DNA of 44,188 nucleotides from Bordetella parapertussis (GCA_945871945.1 CAMBXY010000001.1:1-44188), one strand, 5' to 3'. Shown: positions 1-8,741, numbered from the stretch's first letter. A program made the numbers and translations. Notes: a model not told the origin generated them from the letters alone.

Positions 1-165
1 CACGAGATGTTGACCGATGAGGCCAGTGCCATGGAGGCGCTTGGCATGTCGCCCGTGTTGGTAGAGGGTGCATCGTTTAATTTCAAAGTCACTTATCCGC
101 AAGATTGGGCCTTGGCCGAGGCTGTGCTCAATGACCGCAAACTGCGACCAGGAGTGTTGTCATGA
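1..165 (+). CDS. ispD: 2-C-methyl-D-erythritol 4-phosphate cytidylyltransferase, C-terminal end only
   Basis: The window opens inside this gene; 54 codons remain before the TGA at 163-165. The visible residues include [11 protein letters not shown], a VEG turn and [16 protein letters not shown]. These match the C-terminal part of IspD, where the TDEA and KVT-P-D segments line the active site. IspD joins CTP to MEP in the cytosolic non-mevalonate isoprenoid pathway. Its stop overlaps the ispF start (ATGA at 162-165), the usual ispD-ispF arrangement, which supports the call. The catalytic N-terminal nucleotide-binding part lies outside the window and cannot be checked. Confidence 0.87.
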   Translation, partial: HEMLTDEASAMEALGMSPVLVEGASFNFKVTYPQDWALAEAVLNDRKLRPGVLS

Positions 166-647
166 GTGTTGTATTTCGTATCGGTGAAGGCTGGGACATA
201 CATGCCTTGGTGCCTGGGCGGCGCTTGGTCATCGGTGGGGTAGTGATCCCCTTTCATTTGGGGCTGTTGGGGCATTCAGATGCTGATGTGCTGCTGCATG
301 CCATCACCGATGCTTTGTTAGGTGCGGCTGCTTTGGGCGATATTGGTAGGCATTTTTCCGATACGGATGAGCGTTGGCGTGGAGCAGATTCTTGGAAGTT
401 GCTTGAAGCCACAGGTGTTTTGCTCAAAGACGCCGGTTGGCATGTCAGCAATATCGACAGCACGGTGATGGCGCAAGCACCAAAGTTAGCGACATATATA
501 TTGCCCATGCGCGAGCGCATCGCGTCTGCTTTGCAACTTGACGTGAATCAGGTGAATGTCAAAGCCAAAACAGCCGAGAAACTGGGTCCCGTGGGCCTAG
601 GTCAAGCCATAGAGGCCCGCGCTGTGGTGTTGGTTTTACCCCTTTAG
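162..647 (+). CDS. ispF: 2-C-methyl-D-erythritol 2,4-cyclodiphosphate synthase
   Basis: IspF cyclises CDP-ME 2-phosphate to MEcPP with loss of CMP, the step after IspD and IspE in the MEP pathway. The 161 residues match the normal length of the family. The metal ligands are visible as D12 and H14 in GEGWDIH and H46 in [19 protein letters not shown]. The HFSDTD segment follows at about residue 64, and the C-terminal [12 protein letters not shown] motif lies at about 136-147. The start overlaps the ispD stop by four bases, so translation is probably coupled. Its 3' end overlaps the end of the convergent regulator gene by four bases. With dxr at 13630, the window holds three MEP-pathway genes. 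Confidence 0.97.
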   Translation: MSVVFRIGEGWDIHALVPGRRLVIGGVVIPFHLGLLGHSDADVLLHAITDALLGAAALGDIGRHFSDTDERWRGADSWKLLEATGVLLKDAGWHVSNIDSTVMAQAPKLATYILPMRERIASALQLDVNQVNVKAKTAEKLGPVGLGQAIEARAVVLVLPL

Positions 648-1087
648 GCGCGCGGGCTGCAAGTGTTGCTGGGCGGAATATGGTTTTGTTGAAACACCAA
701 CGACATGCGTACCCACTGCTTGACCATGCGCTTGTGCTCGGGTTGGAGTTGTAAATACTGTCTGAGCATTTCCGTGTCACCAAGCCCCATGCCGTCTGAG
801 ATTTGTGTTTCTCTGGCTGAGTGCACCTCGTGTTGCGGGCCAAACAGCAAATCTTGCGGACTGATGTTGAGCACTTCGCCGAGCGCTTTGAGTTTGTCTT
901 GTTTGGGCATGGACACGCCAAACATCCAATTTCTCGCTGCGTGCGCGGTGATGCCCTCGCCCCAGTAACGCATATTGAAAGAGTCGGCCAAAAGCGTGGC
1001 TGAAGTTTTGAGCCCTGCATCTTTCATGGCTTGACGCAAGCGGGCGGCAAAGGCTTCGTATTCGGGGTTGTAGATATTTTTTTTCAT
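644..1087 (-). CDS. XRE-like helix-turn-helix regulator, function unknown
   Basis: This is a 147-residue soluble protein. A DNA-binding helix-turn-helix is suggested around residues 40-80 ([15 protein letters not shown], then [19 protein letters not shown]), which looks like a lambda-repressor/Cro-type fold in which the recognition helix is followed by the P-DLL turn. The C-terminal third is helical and has no motif I recognise. I chose the ATG at 1085-1087 because the protein begins to look well-folded there. An in-frame ATG at 1172-1174 would add 29 residues. The gene lies downstream of bdhA on the same strand with a 122-base gap, and its stop overlaps the ispF stop. Its target cannot be read from the sequence; autoregulation or a role near hydroxybutyrate metabolism is only a guess from position. 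Confidence 0.75.
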   Translation of the reverse strand: MKKNIYNPEYEAFAARLRQAMKDAGLKTSATLLADSFNMRYWGEGITAHAARNWMFGVSMPKQDKLKALGEVLNISPQDLLFGPQHEVHSARETQISDGMGLGDTEMLRQYLQLQPEHKRMVKQWVRMSLVFQQNHIPPSNTCSPRA

Positions 1088-1193
1088 GCCCGAAAGATAA
1101 ATCAGCGAGAGCTTGCAAGCAAGAGAGTCGCGCTTAAATTCCGTGTAAGTGAAAGTCAAGTGAGCAGCACTCATCCCTTCAGATGATGTTGAA

Positions 1194-1211
1194 AAACACA
1201 GCTAAGTGTTT
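1194..1211 (-). terminator. possible weak intrinsic terminator after bdhA
   Basis: On the minus strand AAACAC and GTGTTT form a 6-bp inverted repeat around a 6-base loop. It begins at the bdhA stop codon and is followed by T residues. The stem is short and AT-rich, so it may be weak or accidental. It would separate bdhA from the regulator gene downstream. Confidence 0.3.
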
Positions 1212-1992
1212 ATTGAGCCGCCCATCCGCCGTCCATATTCCATGCTGCGCCGCGCACATTGTTGCCCGCTTGAGAGCATAAAAACAATGCCAACTCACCC
1301 AATTCTTCGGGGGTGGTGAACTGCATGGAAGGCTCTTTTTCGCGCAGCAACATTTGAGCGGCTTCTTCATTGCTGATCTTCAAGGCGGCCGCCTTGGCAT
1401 CGACTTGTTGTTGAACCAAGGGGGTAAGGACCCAGCCTGGGCAGATGGCGTTGCAAGTCACGCCCGTGGTTGCAGTTTCCAAGGCCGTTACTTTGGTCAA
1501 GCCAACGATGCCGTGCTTGGCCGCCACATAAGCCGACTTTTGCGCGGAGCCCACCAAGCCATGCACCGAGGCGATATTGAGTATGCGCCCCCAGTTGGCT
1601 TGGCGCATGGCGGGCAGCGCGAGGCGCGTGGTGTGAAAAGCGCTGGATAAATTGATGGCGATCACGTCATCCCATTTTTCTGTGGGGAAGTTCTCAAGCG
1701 CTGCGACATGCTGAATGCCTGCGTTATTCACCAGCACATCGATGCGGCCAAAACGCTGGACCGCAAAATCCATCATGGCTTCAATGTCGGGCACTTTGCG
1801 CATGTCGGCGCCATGAAACGCGGTTTGAACACCTAAAGCCGTCACTTCAGCCTGCGCTTGCTCGTGGGGTCCAAAACCATTGAGCACCACATTGGCGCCA
1901 GCTTTGGCCAAAGCCTTGGCCATGCCTAAACCTATGCCGCTGGTTGAACCTGTTACCAAGGCTGTCTTGCCCGCCAAAAAACGCTCGTTCAT
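1210..1992 (-). CDS. bdhA: 3-hydroxybutyrate dehydrogenase (SDR family)
   Basis: This NAD-dependent enzyme oxidises (R)-3-hydroxybutyrate to acetoacetate, the last step in using stored polyhydroxybutyrate. The 260 residues form a classical short-chain dehydrogenase. The cofactor motif TGSTSGIG is at residues 14-21, NNAG at 89-92, and the catalytic S142, Y155 and K159 in YVAAKHG. NAICPGWVLTP follows the active site, and the end is NMDGGWAAQ, a tail typical of bacterial hydroxybutyrate dehydrogenases. The segment HGADMRKVPDIEAM is also typical of this subgroup. The start at 1992 lies 64 bases from the divergent relA. The phaR gene nearby supports a polyhydroxybutyrate-storing cell. The substrate is assigned by resemblance; another hydroxyacyl SDR is less likely. 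Confidence 0.88.
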   Translation of the reverse strand: MNERFLAGKTALVTGSTSGIGLGMAKALAKAGANVVLNGFGPHEQAQAEVTALGVQTAFHGADMRKVPDIEAMMDFAVQRFGRIDVLVNNAGIQHVAALENFPTEKWDDVIAINLSSAFHTTRLALPAMRQANWGRILNIASVHGLVGSAQKSAYVAAKHGIVGLTKVTALETATTGVTCNAICPGWVLTPLVQQQVDAKAAALKISNEEAAQMLLREKEPSMQFTTPEELGELALFLCSQAGNNVRGAAWNMDGGWAAQ

Positions 1993-2056
1993 GCTGTCCC
2001 CAATCCATTACGATGGAATATCTTATTCTGTGCCCACCTATTGAATTTTTTGCGCG

Positions 2057-4276
2057 ATGAAAAGTACCGACGTTTCAGATGACTCGCCCTTAGGCGTGGA
2101 GACTTTGTTGTCCGTGATTGGCCAAGACTTCGAGCCCAGTCAGCAGGCCGTCGAGCGGGCCCGAACATTTGCCGAACCCTTTATAGCCACGCAAGCACTC
2201 GACCACGGTGAGAACAGCTTGGCGCATGCGGATGCCTTGGCCTTGTTGGTCAAGTCTTTGGGCGGCTCAGATGACATGCAGGCTGCGTCGTATTTGGCTT
2301 TTGCTTGCGAGCATTTAAACAAACCGCAGGAGTTGATTGCCAAGGCTTTTGGCGATAGCCATGCGGCACTCGCCATGGAAACCATGCGTCTTATGCAGTT
2401 GCAAAAACAAGCCCGAACGCGCTTGGTGAGAGATGCACACAATCAAGTGCAAATTGAATTTGTGCGGCGCATGCTGCTGGCTTTTTCCAGAGATTTGCGC
2501 GTGGTGGTGTTGCGACTGGCTTCGCGCTTGCAAACCTTGCGTTATTTGCATGCTCACAAAAAAGCCGGCTTTGATGATGTGGCCAGAGAGTCTTTGCAGG
2601 TGTTTGCACCCTTGGCCAACCGCTTGGGTATTTGGCAAATTAAATGGGAGATGGAGGACTTGGCTTTTCGTTTGATCGAGCCAGACACCTACAAACAGGT
2701 TGCCCATTGGTTAGAGGACAAACGAGCCGAGCGCGAAGCGCAAGTGGAGCAATTGCGACAGTGGCTTCTAGATCAACTCCAGACGCATGGCATCAGCGCC
2801 CAAGTGCAAGGGCGTCCCAAGCATATCTTCAGCATCATCAAAAAAATGCGTGGCAAGTCGCTGAATTTTTCGCAGGTGCACGACTTGCGTGCGCTGCGCG
2901 TGATTGTGTCTTCGGTAGAGGATTGTTACCGTGCACTGTCTTGGGTTCATGCAGAGTTGAAGCCTTTGGACAACGAGTTTGATGATTACATAGCCAAGCC
3001 CAAATCCAATGGCTACCAATCCCTGCACACAGTCGTGAGTGACAGCGCAGGGCAGGTGATTGAGATCCAAATTCGAACCCACGCCATGCATGCCCATGCC
3101 GAGTTTGGCGTGGCAGCGCATTGGGCCTACAAAGAGGCTGGCTCTAAAGGCTATGCAGGTGCGCCACTGTCGGATGCGCAGGCGAAAAAAATGGCGGTCT
3201 TGCGTCAACTCTTGGCATGGGAACGCGAACTGCACCACGCCGCGCATGCAGACACCATGACGCATGAGGCTGTGGACGAAGACAAGATTTATGTCTTAAC
3301 CCCCCAAGCAGCGATTGTTGAATTGCCCCCGCACTCCTCGCCTGTTGATTTCGCCTACAGCTTGCATACCGATTTAGGTCATCGTTGCAGAGGTGCCAAG
3401 GTTGATGGCCTCATGGTGCCCTTGTCCACCCCACTGCGTAATGGGCAGACCGTGGAGGTGATTGCCGCTAAAGAGGGTGGGCCTTCGCGGGACTGGCTCA
3501 ATCTTGAGTTGGGCTTTCTTGGCTCGCCGCGTGCAAGGGCCAAAGTCAGGGCATGGTTTAACGCGCTGGCGGTGAACCAAACCGTGGCGCGTGGGCGTGA
3601 ATCGGTGGAGAAGCTGTTGCAGCGCGAGGGAAAAACAGCGCTCAAATTGGACGAGTTGGCAGAGCAACTTGGATTTCCCTCCTCGGCTCAGTTGTTCGAA
3701 GTGGTGGGCAAAGATGAGTTTTCATTGAAAACCATCGAAAATTTTCTTCGCCCGCCTGCGCCCTTGCCCGACAAAGATGAACGCTTGTTGCGTAAAACCC
3801 AGCGTAGCAAAACCCTTGACGCACCTTCGGGTGTCTTGGTGGTGGGCGTGGACTCCTTGATGACCCAACTCGCTAGGTGCTGCCGACCCGCGCCTCCCGA
3901 TTCATTGGGGGGCTTTGTCACCCGCGGAAAAGGTGTGAGCGTGCATCGAAGTGGCTGCAAAAATTTTATTCAAATGTCGATCTTTTCACCTGATCGTGTA
4001 ATTCCAGTGACATGGGGCACAAGATTGGGCGCAGATGCTCTCTACCCAGTGGACATAGAAATTGTTGCCAACGACCGTCAAGGCTTGCTGCGAGATATTT
4101 CAGAAGTGTTTGCCAAAGACAAGGTCAATGTGATTGGCGTTCAGACGCAATCCAACAAAGAGATGGCGTGGATGACATTCACGGTGGAGGTGGGTGACGC
4201 ATTGAAACTGACCAAGGTGCTTGCTGCTGTCAAGGCGGTCTTGGGTGTTAGAACCGCAAGGCGGCATCAGGGATGA
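2057..4276 (+). CDS. relA: GTP pyrophosphokinase RelA, (p)ppGpp synthetase
   Basis: RelA transfers pyrophosphate from ATP to GTP or GDP on stalled ribosomes and so starts the stringent response. The 739 residues show the long RelA/SpoT layout. A degenerate hydrolase-like region at about 40-190 lacks the HD and ED metal ligands. The synthetase domain spans about 245-360, with GRPKHIFSI and the EFDDY motif at 307-311, which is the RelA-type acidic EXDD rather than the SpoT-type RXKD. A TGS domain lies at about 408-470. The zinc-finger region includes LARCCRP and SVHRSGC, and an ACT domain closes the protein (YPVDIEIVANDRQGLLRD). So it should be a synthetase without hydrolase activity, with SpoT encoded elsewhere. 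It is divergent from bdhA across 64 bases. Confidence 0.95.
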   Translation: MKSTDVSDDSPLGVETLLSVIGQDFEPSQQAVERARTFAEPFIATQALDHGENSLAHADALALLVKSLGGSDDMQAASYLAFACEHLNKPQELIAKAFGDSHAALAMETMRLMQLQKQARTRLVRDAHNQVQIEFVRRMLLAFSRDLRVVVLRLASRLQTLRYLHAHKKAGFDDVARESLQVFAPLANRLGIWQIKWEMEDLAFRLIEPDTYKQVAHWLEDKRAEREAQVEQLRQWLLDQLQTHGISAQVQGRPKHIFSIIKKMRGKSLNFSQVHDLRALRVIVSSVEDCYRALSWVHAELKPLDNEFDDYIAKPKSNGYQSLHTVVSDSAGQVIEIQIRTHAMHAHAEFGVAAHWAYKEAGSKGYAGAPLSDAQAKKMAVLRQLLAWERELHHAAHADTMTHEAVDEDKIYVLTPQAAIVELPPHSSPVDFAYSLHTDLGHRCRGAKVDGLMVPLSTPLRNGQTVEVIAAKEGGPSRDWLNLELGFLGSPRARAKVRAWFNALAVNQTVARGRESVEKLLQREGKTALKLDELAEQLGFPSSAQLFEVVGKDEFSLKTIENFLRPPAPLPDKDERLLRKTQRSKTLDAPSGVLVVGVDSLMTQLARCCRPAPPDSLGGFVTRGKGVSVHRSGCKNFIQMSIFSPDRVIPVTWGTRLGADALYPVDIEIVANDRQGLLRDISEVFAKDKVNVIGVQTQSNKEMAWMTFTVEVGDALKLTKVLAAVKAVLGVRTARRHQG

Positions 4277-4278
4277 GC

Positions 4279-4284
4279 TAGAAT
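4279..4284 (+). promoter_or_regulatory. -10 box of the tRNA-Val promoter
   Basis: TAGAAT lies just after the relA stop and 18 bases before the mature tRNA 5' end, so transcription would start near 4291 with a leader of about 12 bases. The bases after the box (ACGCCGG) are GC-rich, as in promoters under stringent control. No convincing -35 box is visible; it would lie inside the end of relA. Confidence 0.45.
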
Positions 4285-4302
4285 ACGCCGGTTCGGCAAC
4301 GA

Positions 4303-4379
4303 AGGCGCGTAGCTCAGCTGGTTAGAGCACCACCTTGACATGGTGGGGGTCGTTGGTTCGAGTCCAATCGCGCCTACCA
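4303..4379 (+). tRNA. tRNA-Val (anticodon GAC)
   Basis: The 77-base cloverleaf has a 7-bp acceptor stem (AGGCGCG with CGCGCCT), a D arm with AGCTGGTTA, and the anticodon stem CCACC/GGTGG around the loop TTGACAT. Anticodon GAC reads valine codons GUC and GUU. The T loop is TTCGAGT, and the 3' CCA is encoded at 4377-4379. It stands 26 bases after relA and 74 bases before phaR on the same strand. Confidence 0.97.
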
Positions 4380-4409
4380 CTCTTTGCTGTGCCCTCAACC
4401 TGCTCGTCG

Positions 4410-4432
4410 TTTTGCAAAGACGCTTTTGCAAA
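4410..4432 (+). promoter_or_regulatory. tandem palindromic repeats, possible PhaR operator
   Basis: TTTTGCAAA occurs twice, at 4410-4418 and 4424-4432, with a 14-base period and five bases between. Each contains the perfect palindrome TTTGCAAA. They sit 21 bases before the proposed phaR start. PhaR proteins of other bacteria control their own gene and bind sites with TGC/GCA cores, so an autoregulatory operator is a reasonable inference, but binding is not shown. Confidence 0.4.
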
Positions 4433-4453
4433 CCCCCCAAACAGGATTCTCTT

Positions 4454-4993
4454 TTGGCACGCAAATCATCCTCATCGGCAGACACACCTGGTTCAGCTTC
4501 CAATGAACCGAATCCTTTGCGTCTGATCAAAAAATACCCCAACCGACGCCTCTACGATACCCAAACCTCCAGTTACATCACATTGCAAGAGGTGAAGGCT
4601 TTTGTTGTTCAAGGCGAGGCTTTCAAGGTGGTTGAAGCCAAAACAAACGAAGACCTGACACGCAGTATTTTGTTGCAAATCATTTTGGAAGAAGAAGCCG
4701 CAGGCGTGCCCATGTTCTCTGAAGCTGCCTTGACCAATATCATTCGTTTCTATGGTCATGCCATGCAAGGTTTTATGGGCAACTATTTAGAAAAAAATGT
4801 TCAAACCTTCACCGATTTACAAATGCAGGTGGCGGAGCAAAGCAAGCATCTTTCTCCTGAACTGTGGGCGCAAGTCATGACCACACAGTCGCCTATGCTT
4901 TCGGGATTGATGGGCAGTTACACCGAGCAGTCCCAGCAAATGTTGGCTCAGATGCAGCAGCAGATGCTCAGCGCTATGGGACTCAAGCGCTGA
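4454..4993 (+). CDS. phaR: polyhydroxyalkanoate synthesis repressor PhaR
   Basis: PhaR is a DNA-binding regulator that represses phasin and its own gene and also binds polyhydroxybutyrate granules, which relieves repression when polymer accumulates. From the proposed start the protein has 179 residues. The conserved N-terminal DNA-binding domain begins with [13 protein letters not shown] and SSYITL. The PHB_acc region follows ([19 protein letters not shown]), and the tail is rich in Gln and Met. No ATG precedes the conserved domain except by reading through the tRNA. I chose TTG at 4454 because AGGA (4443-4446) stands seven bases upstream. The stop overlaps the rimO start as TGATG. Together with bdhA it indicates polymer storage. 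Confidence 0.9.
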   Translation: MARKSSSSADTPGSASNEPNPLRLIKKYPNRRLYDTQTSSYITLQEVKAFVVQGEAFKVVEAKTNEDLTRSILLQIILEEEAAGVPMFSEAALTNIIRFYGHAMQGFMGNYLEKNVQTFTDLQMQVAEQSKHLSPELWAQVMTTQSPMLSGLMGSYTEQSQQMLAQMQQQMLSAMGLKR

Positions 4994-6351
4994 TGTCTGC
5001 GCCTACCGTTGGTTTTGTCAGTTTGGGTTGCCCCAAGGCTTTGACAGATTCAGAGCTCATCCTCACACAGTTGAGTGCCGAGGGTTATCAAACTTCTAAA
5101 ACTTTTTCAGGCGCCGATTTAGTTATCGTGAACACCTGTGGTTTTATCGATGACGCTATTCAAGAAAGCCTCAACACCATTGGCGAAGCTTTGGCTGAAA
5201 ATGGGAAAGTGATTGTCACGGGTTGCCTTGGCGCGAAGTCGCAAGCCGATGGACGCAATGTGGTGAAAGCCATGCACCCCAGTGTGCTGGCAGTCACGGG
5301 CCCGCATGCCACTCAAGAGGTCATGGATGCGGTTCATGCGCATCTGCCAAAGCCCCACGATCCCTTTATAGATTTGGTTCCCGCAGCGGGCATCAAACTC
5401 ACACCCAAACACTATGCCTATTTGAAAATCAGCGAAGGTTGTAACCACCGATGCACCTTTTGCATTATTCCCTCTATGCGGGGAGACTTGGTTTCGCGTC
5501 CCATTGGGGATGTGTTGCGCGAAGCCCAAGCTTTGTTTGAGAGTGGCGTTAAAGAGTTGTTGGTCATCAGCCAAGACACTTCAGCTTATGGTGTGGATGT
5601 GCGTTATCAAACAGGCTTTTACGACGGGCGACCGGTTAAAACCCGTACCCTTGAATTGGTCCAAGCTTTGGCTGAAATCGCCGAGCCTTTTTCTGCTTGG
5701 GTGCGCTTGCATTATGTCTACCCTTACCCCACGGTGGACAACTTAATTCCCTTGATGGCCAATGGCCGAGTGTTGCCGTATTTGGATGTGCCTTTCCAAC
5801 ACAGTCACCCCGATGTGCTCAAGCGCATGCAGCGTCCGGCCAATGGGGAGAAAAATTTAGAGCGTTTGCAACGCTGGCGAGAGCAGTGTCCTGAATTGGT
5901 CATCAGAAGCACTTTCATCGCAGGCTTTCCGTGTGAAACCGAAGCAGAGTTCGAACATTTACTGCAATTTTTAGAAGAAGCACAAATTGATCGCGCAGGT
6001 TGTTTTGCCTTCAGTGCGGTTGACGGCGCCACGGCCAATGATTTACCTGGCATGCTTGCGATAGAAGTTAGGCAAGAGCGACGTGCGCGCTTCATGCAAG
6101 TGGCCGAAAAAATTTCGATTCAAAAACTTCAACGCCGTGTGGGCTCCACCATGCAAGTGTTGGTAGATTCTGCCAAAGCGCTCGGTAAACAAGGCGGTGT
6201 AGGTAGAACCTATTCAGACGCGCCGGAAATTGACGGAGTCGTGCACTTACTCCCACCCGAAAAATTAAGTAAAAGCTATCGGGTTGGAGACTTCATCAAG
6301 GTGCGTATCCTTCAAGCTCAAGGGCATGACTTGATTGGGATGCCTGTTTGA
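4993..6351 (+). CDS. rimO: ribosomal protein S12 methylthiotransferase RimO
   Basis: RimO is a radical-SAM enzyme that adds a methylthio group to a conserved aspartate of ribosomal protein S12. The 452 residues have the normal three-part layout. The N-terminal MTTase domain holds the three cluster cysteines C13, C49 and C78. The radical-SAM domain has C150, C154 and C157 in [10 protein letters not shown], followed by [12 protein letters not shown], a signature that separates RimO from MiaB. A TRAM domain forms the last 70 or so residues (GVVHLLPP to DLIGMPV). The ATG at 4993 overlaps the phaR stop; a longer reading frame starting at 4864 only retraces phaR in another frame. Confidence 0.96.
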   Translation: MSAPTVGFVSLGCPKALTDSELILTQLSAEGYQTSKTFSGADLVIVNTCGFIDDAIQESLNTIGEALAENGKVIVTGCLGAKSQADGRNVVKAMHPSVLAVTGPHATQEVMDAVHAHLPKPHDPFIDLVPAAGIKLTPKHYAYLKISEGCNHRCTFCIIPSMRGDLVSRPIGDVLREAQALFESGVKELLVISQDTSAYGVDVRYQTGFYDGRPVKTRTLELVQALAEIAEPFSAWVRLHYVYPYPTVDNLIPLMANGRVLPYLDVPFQHSHPDVLKRMQRPANGEKNLERLQRWREQCPELVIRSTFIAGFPCETEAEFEHLLQFLEEAQIDRAGCFAFSAVDGATANDLPGMLAIEVRQERRARFMQVAEKISIQKLQRRVGSTMQVLVDSAKALGKQGGVGRTYSDAPEIDGVVHLLPPEKLSKSYRVGDFIKVRILQAQGHDLIGMPV

Positions 6352-6364
6352 TGTTCGTTAAGAT

Positions 6365-6449
<85 letters not shown>

Positions 6450-6466
6450 TCTCAGGAAAGCAGAGG

Positions 6467-6475
6467 ATTCTATCA
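6467..6475 (-). promoter_or_regulatory. extended -10 promoter of tRNA-Leu
   Basis: The minus strand reads TGATAGAAT, an extended -10 element (TG, one base, TAGAAT), 17 bases before the mature tRNA 5' end. Transcription would start near 6460. TTGGAG 15 bases upstream is a poor -35. The element overlaps the likely start of rnr on the other strand. Confidence 0.5.
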
Positions 6476-8718
6476 AACAAAAATCAACTCCAAGCGCTGG
6501 ACTTCTTGAAACATTCGAAGGAACAGTAGAGGGTCATCGCGATGGGCACGGCTTTATACAGCGCGATGATGGTCAATCCGATGTGTATTTGCCTGCCAAT
6601 GAAATGCGGGCTGTCATTCACCGAGACCGTGTGATTGCAAGAGTCACGCGTTTCGATCGTAAAGGGCGTCCAGAAGCGCGCATTGTCGAAATCCTTGACA
6701 GGCCTCAGCAACCCATCATTGGTCGCTTGCTGCAAGAAAGCGGTGTGTGGTTGGTGGCGCCTGAAGACCGGCGCTATGGGCAAGACATTCTGATTCCCAA
6801 AGCTGCGACGGGCAATGCCCAAGTCGGTCAAGTCGTTGTTGTCGAATTGACTGAGGTGCCCAGCTTGTTTGGTCAGCCCGTGGGTCGCGTCAAAGAAGTT
6901 TTGGGCGAAATGGATGACGCGGGAATGGAAATTGAAATTGCGGTTCGCAAATACAGCGTACCTCATCAGTTTTCTTCCGCTTGTCTGGCTCTTGCTGCTG
7001 ACTTACCCGTCAAGGTCAGAGCCAAAGACTTGGTTGACCGTATCGATCTGCGCGATATTGCGCTGGTCACTATCGATGGTGAAGATGCACGCGACTTTGA
7101 CGATGCGGTTTACTGCGAGCCCGCTACGTTTGGCAAGCAAAAAGGATGGCGCTTGCTGGTGGCTATTGCAGATGTGGGCTATTACGTTGAAACAGCCAGT
7201 GCTATCGATGTAGACGCCTACGAGCGAGCAACCAGCGTTTATTTCCCTAGACGCGTGATCCCCATGCTGCCTGAAAAATTATCCAATGGTTTGTGCTCAC
7301 TCAATCCCTTGGTTGACCGTCTTTGCATGGTCTGCGACATGCTTGTCGACGAGGCCGGGCAAGTCCATGCCTACCAGTTTTACCAAGCGGTCATGCACAG
7401 TCATGCGCGTTTTACCTATACCGATGTAGCTGCTATTTTGTCCAACACCCGAGGACCCCAAGCAGCCAAATACAAAGACAGAGTCCAAGACCTGATTCAT
7501 TTGCATGATGTGTATCGGTCTTTACTTAAGGGCCGTGAAAAGCGCGGTGCTGTAGATTTCGAGACAACCGAAACCCAAATTATTTGCGATGACAGTGGTC
7601 GAATTGAAAAGATTGTTCCCAGAGTTCGCACCGAAGCTCACCGCTTGATTGAAGAGGCTATGTTGGCGGCCAATGTGTGCAGCGCCGACTTTATTTTGCA
7701 AGCCAAGCACCCAGCTGTTTTCCGTGTCCACGAAGGTCCGACACCGGAAAAACGGGAAACCTTGCGCAACTACCTCAAGGCCATGGGTGTGCCTGCCACC
7801 TTGAGTGAAAACCCCACGCCTGGTCAGTACCAAGCCATTGCGCAAGCCAGCAAAGAGCGACCCGATGCGCAGCAAATTCATTCCATGTTGTTGCGCTCTA
7901 TGCAGCAGGCCATTTACACACCGATGAACAGTGGACACTTTGGCTTAGCCTATCCTGCCTACACCCATTTCACCAGCCCGATTCGACGCTACCCCGACTT
8001 GCTGGTTCACCGAGTCATCCGCTCTATTTTGACGGGTCGCCGCTATCAGTTGCCAGGACTGCCTGTTCCAGGTGAGGCGCATGTGAAGTTGGCCAGACGT
8101 TTGGCTGCACAAGCACGGTTAAAAGAAAAATCCTCAGCCGTTGTGCAAAAACCATCTGCTGAGCAGCAAGCCTGGGAGGCCGCAGGCCTGCATTGCAGTG
8201 CCAACGAACGGCGTGCTGACGAGGCCAGCCGCGATGTGGAGGCATGGCTCAAATGCCAGTACATGCGCGAGCATTTGGGGGAAGATTTCAGCGGAACCGT
8301 CTCTGGCGTCACCGCATTTGGTGTTTTTGTTACTCTGGACGCTATGTATGTGGAGGGTTTGGTTCACATTACCGAGTTGGGCGGCGACTATTTCAAGTTT
8401 GATGAAACCCGTCAGGAGTTGCGTGGTGAGCGTACCGGGATTCGCTACAGCGTTGGCGCCAGGGTCAGGGTTCAAGTCAGTCGGGTCGATCTTGACGGTC
8501 GAAAAATCGACTTTCGTTGGGTGCCAGAGGAGGGTGCTGCTTCGGTGGATAAGCCTTTGCGTAGCCACCCATCTTCACCTAGGAAGTCAGGGCGATCTCA
8601 AAACCGAAGCAGTAAAAACGCGGTAAAAAATGTCTCCAAATCTTCGCCCCCAGCCGCCAAAGTGGCGGTCAAAAAGAATGCGGCCAACGCCAAACAAAAA
8701 ACAAAAAGTCGCCGTTAA
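6472..8718 (+). CDS. rnr: ribonuclease R
   Basis: RNase R is a processive 3'-to-5' exoribonuclease that degrades structured RNA and takes part in rRNA and tmRNA quality control. The order of domains is a cold-shock OB domain (GTVEGHRDGHGF), a second OB domain, the RNB catalytic domain with the acidic cluster DGEDARDFDDAV and the later SPIRRYPDLLVHR motif, an S1 domain (FSGTVSGVTAFGVFV) and a Lys/Ser-rich basic tail of about 60 residues. The start is uncertain. No ATG, GTG or TTG lies in frame between tRNA-Leu and the first conserved motif. ATC at 6472 follows AGAGGA (6462-6467) by four bases and gives the expected N-terminus IKQKSTPS. GTG at 6367 would translate the antisense of the tRNA. Confidence 0.93.
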   Translation: MKQKSTPSAGLLETFEGTVEGHRDGHGFIQRDDGQSDVYLPANEMRAVIHRDRVIARVTRFDRKGRPEARIVEILDRPQQPIIGRLLQESGVWLVAPEDRRYGQDILIPKAATGNAQVGQVVVVELTEVPSLFGQPVGRVKEVLGEMDDAGMEIEIAVRKYSVPHQFSSACLALAADLPVKVRAKDLVDRIDLRDIALVTIDGEDARDFDDAVYCEPATFGKQKGWRLLVAIADVGYYVETASAIDVDAYERATSVYFPRRVIPMLPEKLSNGLCSLNPLVDRLCMVCDMLVDEAGQVHAYQFYQAVMHSHARFTYTDVAAILSNTRGPQAAKYKDRVQDLIHLHDVYRSLLKGREKRGAVDFETTETQIICDDSGRIEKIVPRVRTEAHRLIEEAMLAANVCSADFILQAKHPAVFRVHEGPTPEKRETLRNYLKAMGVPATLSENPTPGQYQAIAQASKERPDAQQIHSMLLRSMQQAIYTPMNSGHFGLAYPAYTHFTSPIRRYPDLLVHRVIRSILTGRRYQLPGLPVPGEAHVKLARRLAAQARLKEKSSAVVQKPSAEQQAWEAAGLHCSANERRADEASRDVEAWLKCQYMREHLGEDFSGTVSGVTAFGVFVTLDAMYVEGLVHITELGGDYFKFDETRQELRGERTGIRYSVGARVRVQVSRVDLDGRKIDFRWVPEEGAASVDKPLRSHPSSPRKSGRSQNRSSKNAVKNVSKSSPPAAKVAVKKNAANAKQKTKSRR

Positions 8719-8741
8719 AAAAACATAAAGGAGATTTGTGT

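Noticed and set aside
4340..4453. N-terminal extension of phaR into tRNA-Val
   Set aside because: The first 38 codons translate the tRNA and its 3' flank (MVGVVGSSPIAPT is a typical tRNA artefact). The TTG at 4454 with AGGA is a better start.
4267..4542. Minus-strand reading frame over tRNA-Val
   Set aside because: It contains GAIGLEPTTPTMSRWCSN, the typical antisense tRNA translation, and covers the phaR start.
4864..4992. Longer rimO start at 4864
   Set aside because: The extra 43 codons only retrace phaR in another frame; the conserved RimO N-terminus begins at 4993.
8654..8668. Hairpin CCGCCA-AAG-TGGCGG near the end of rnr as a terminator
   Set aside because: It lies in the coding region for the basic tail and is followed by A residues, not T residues.
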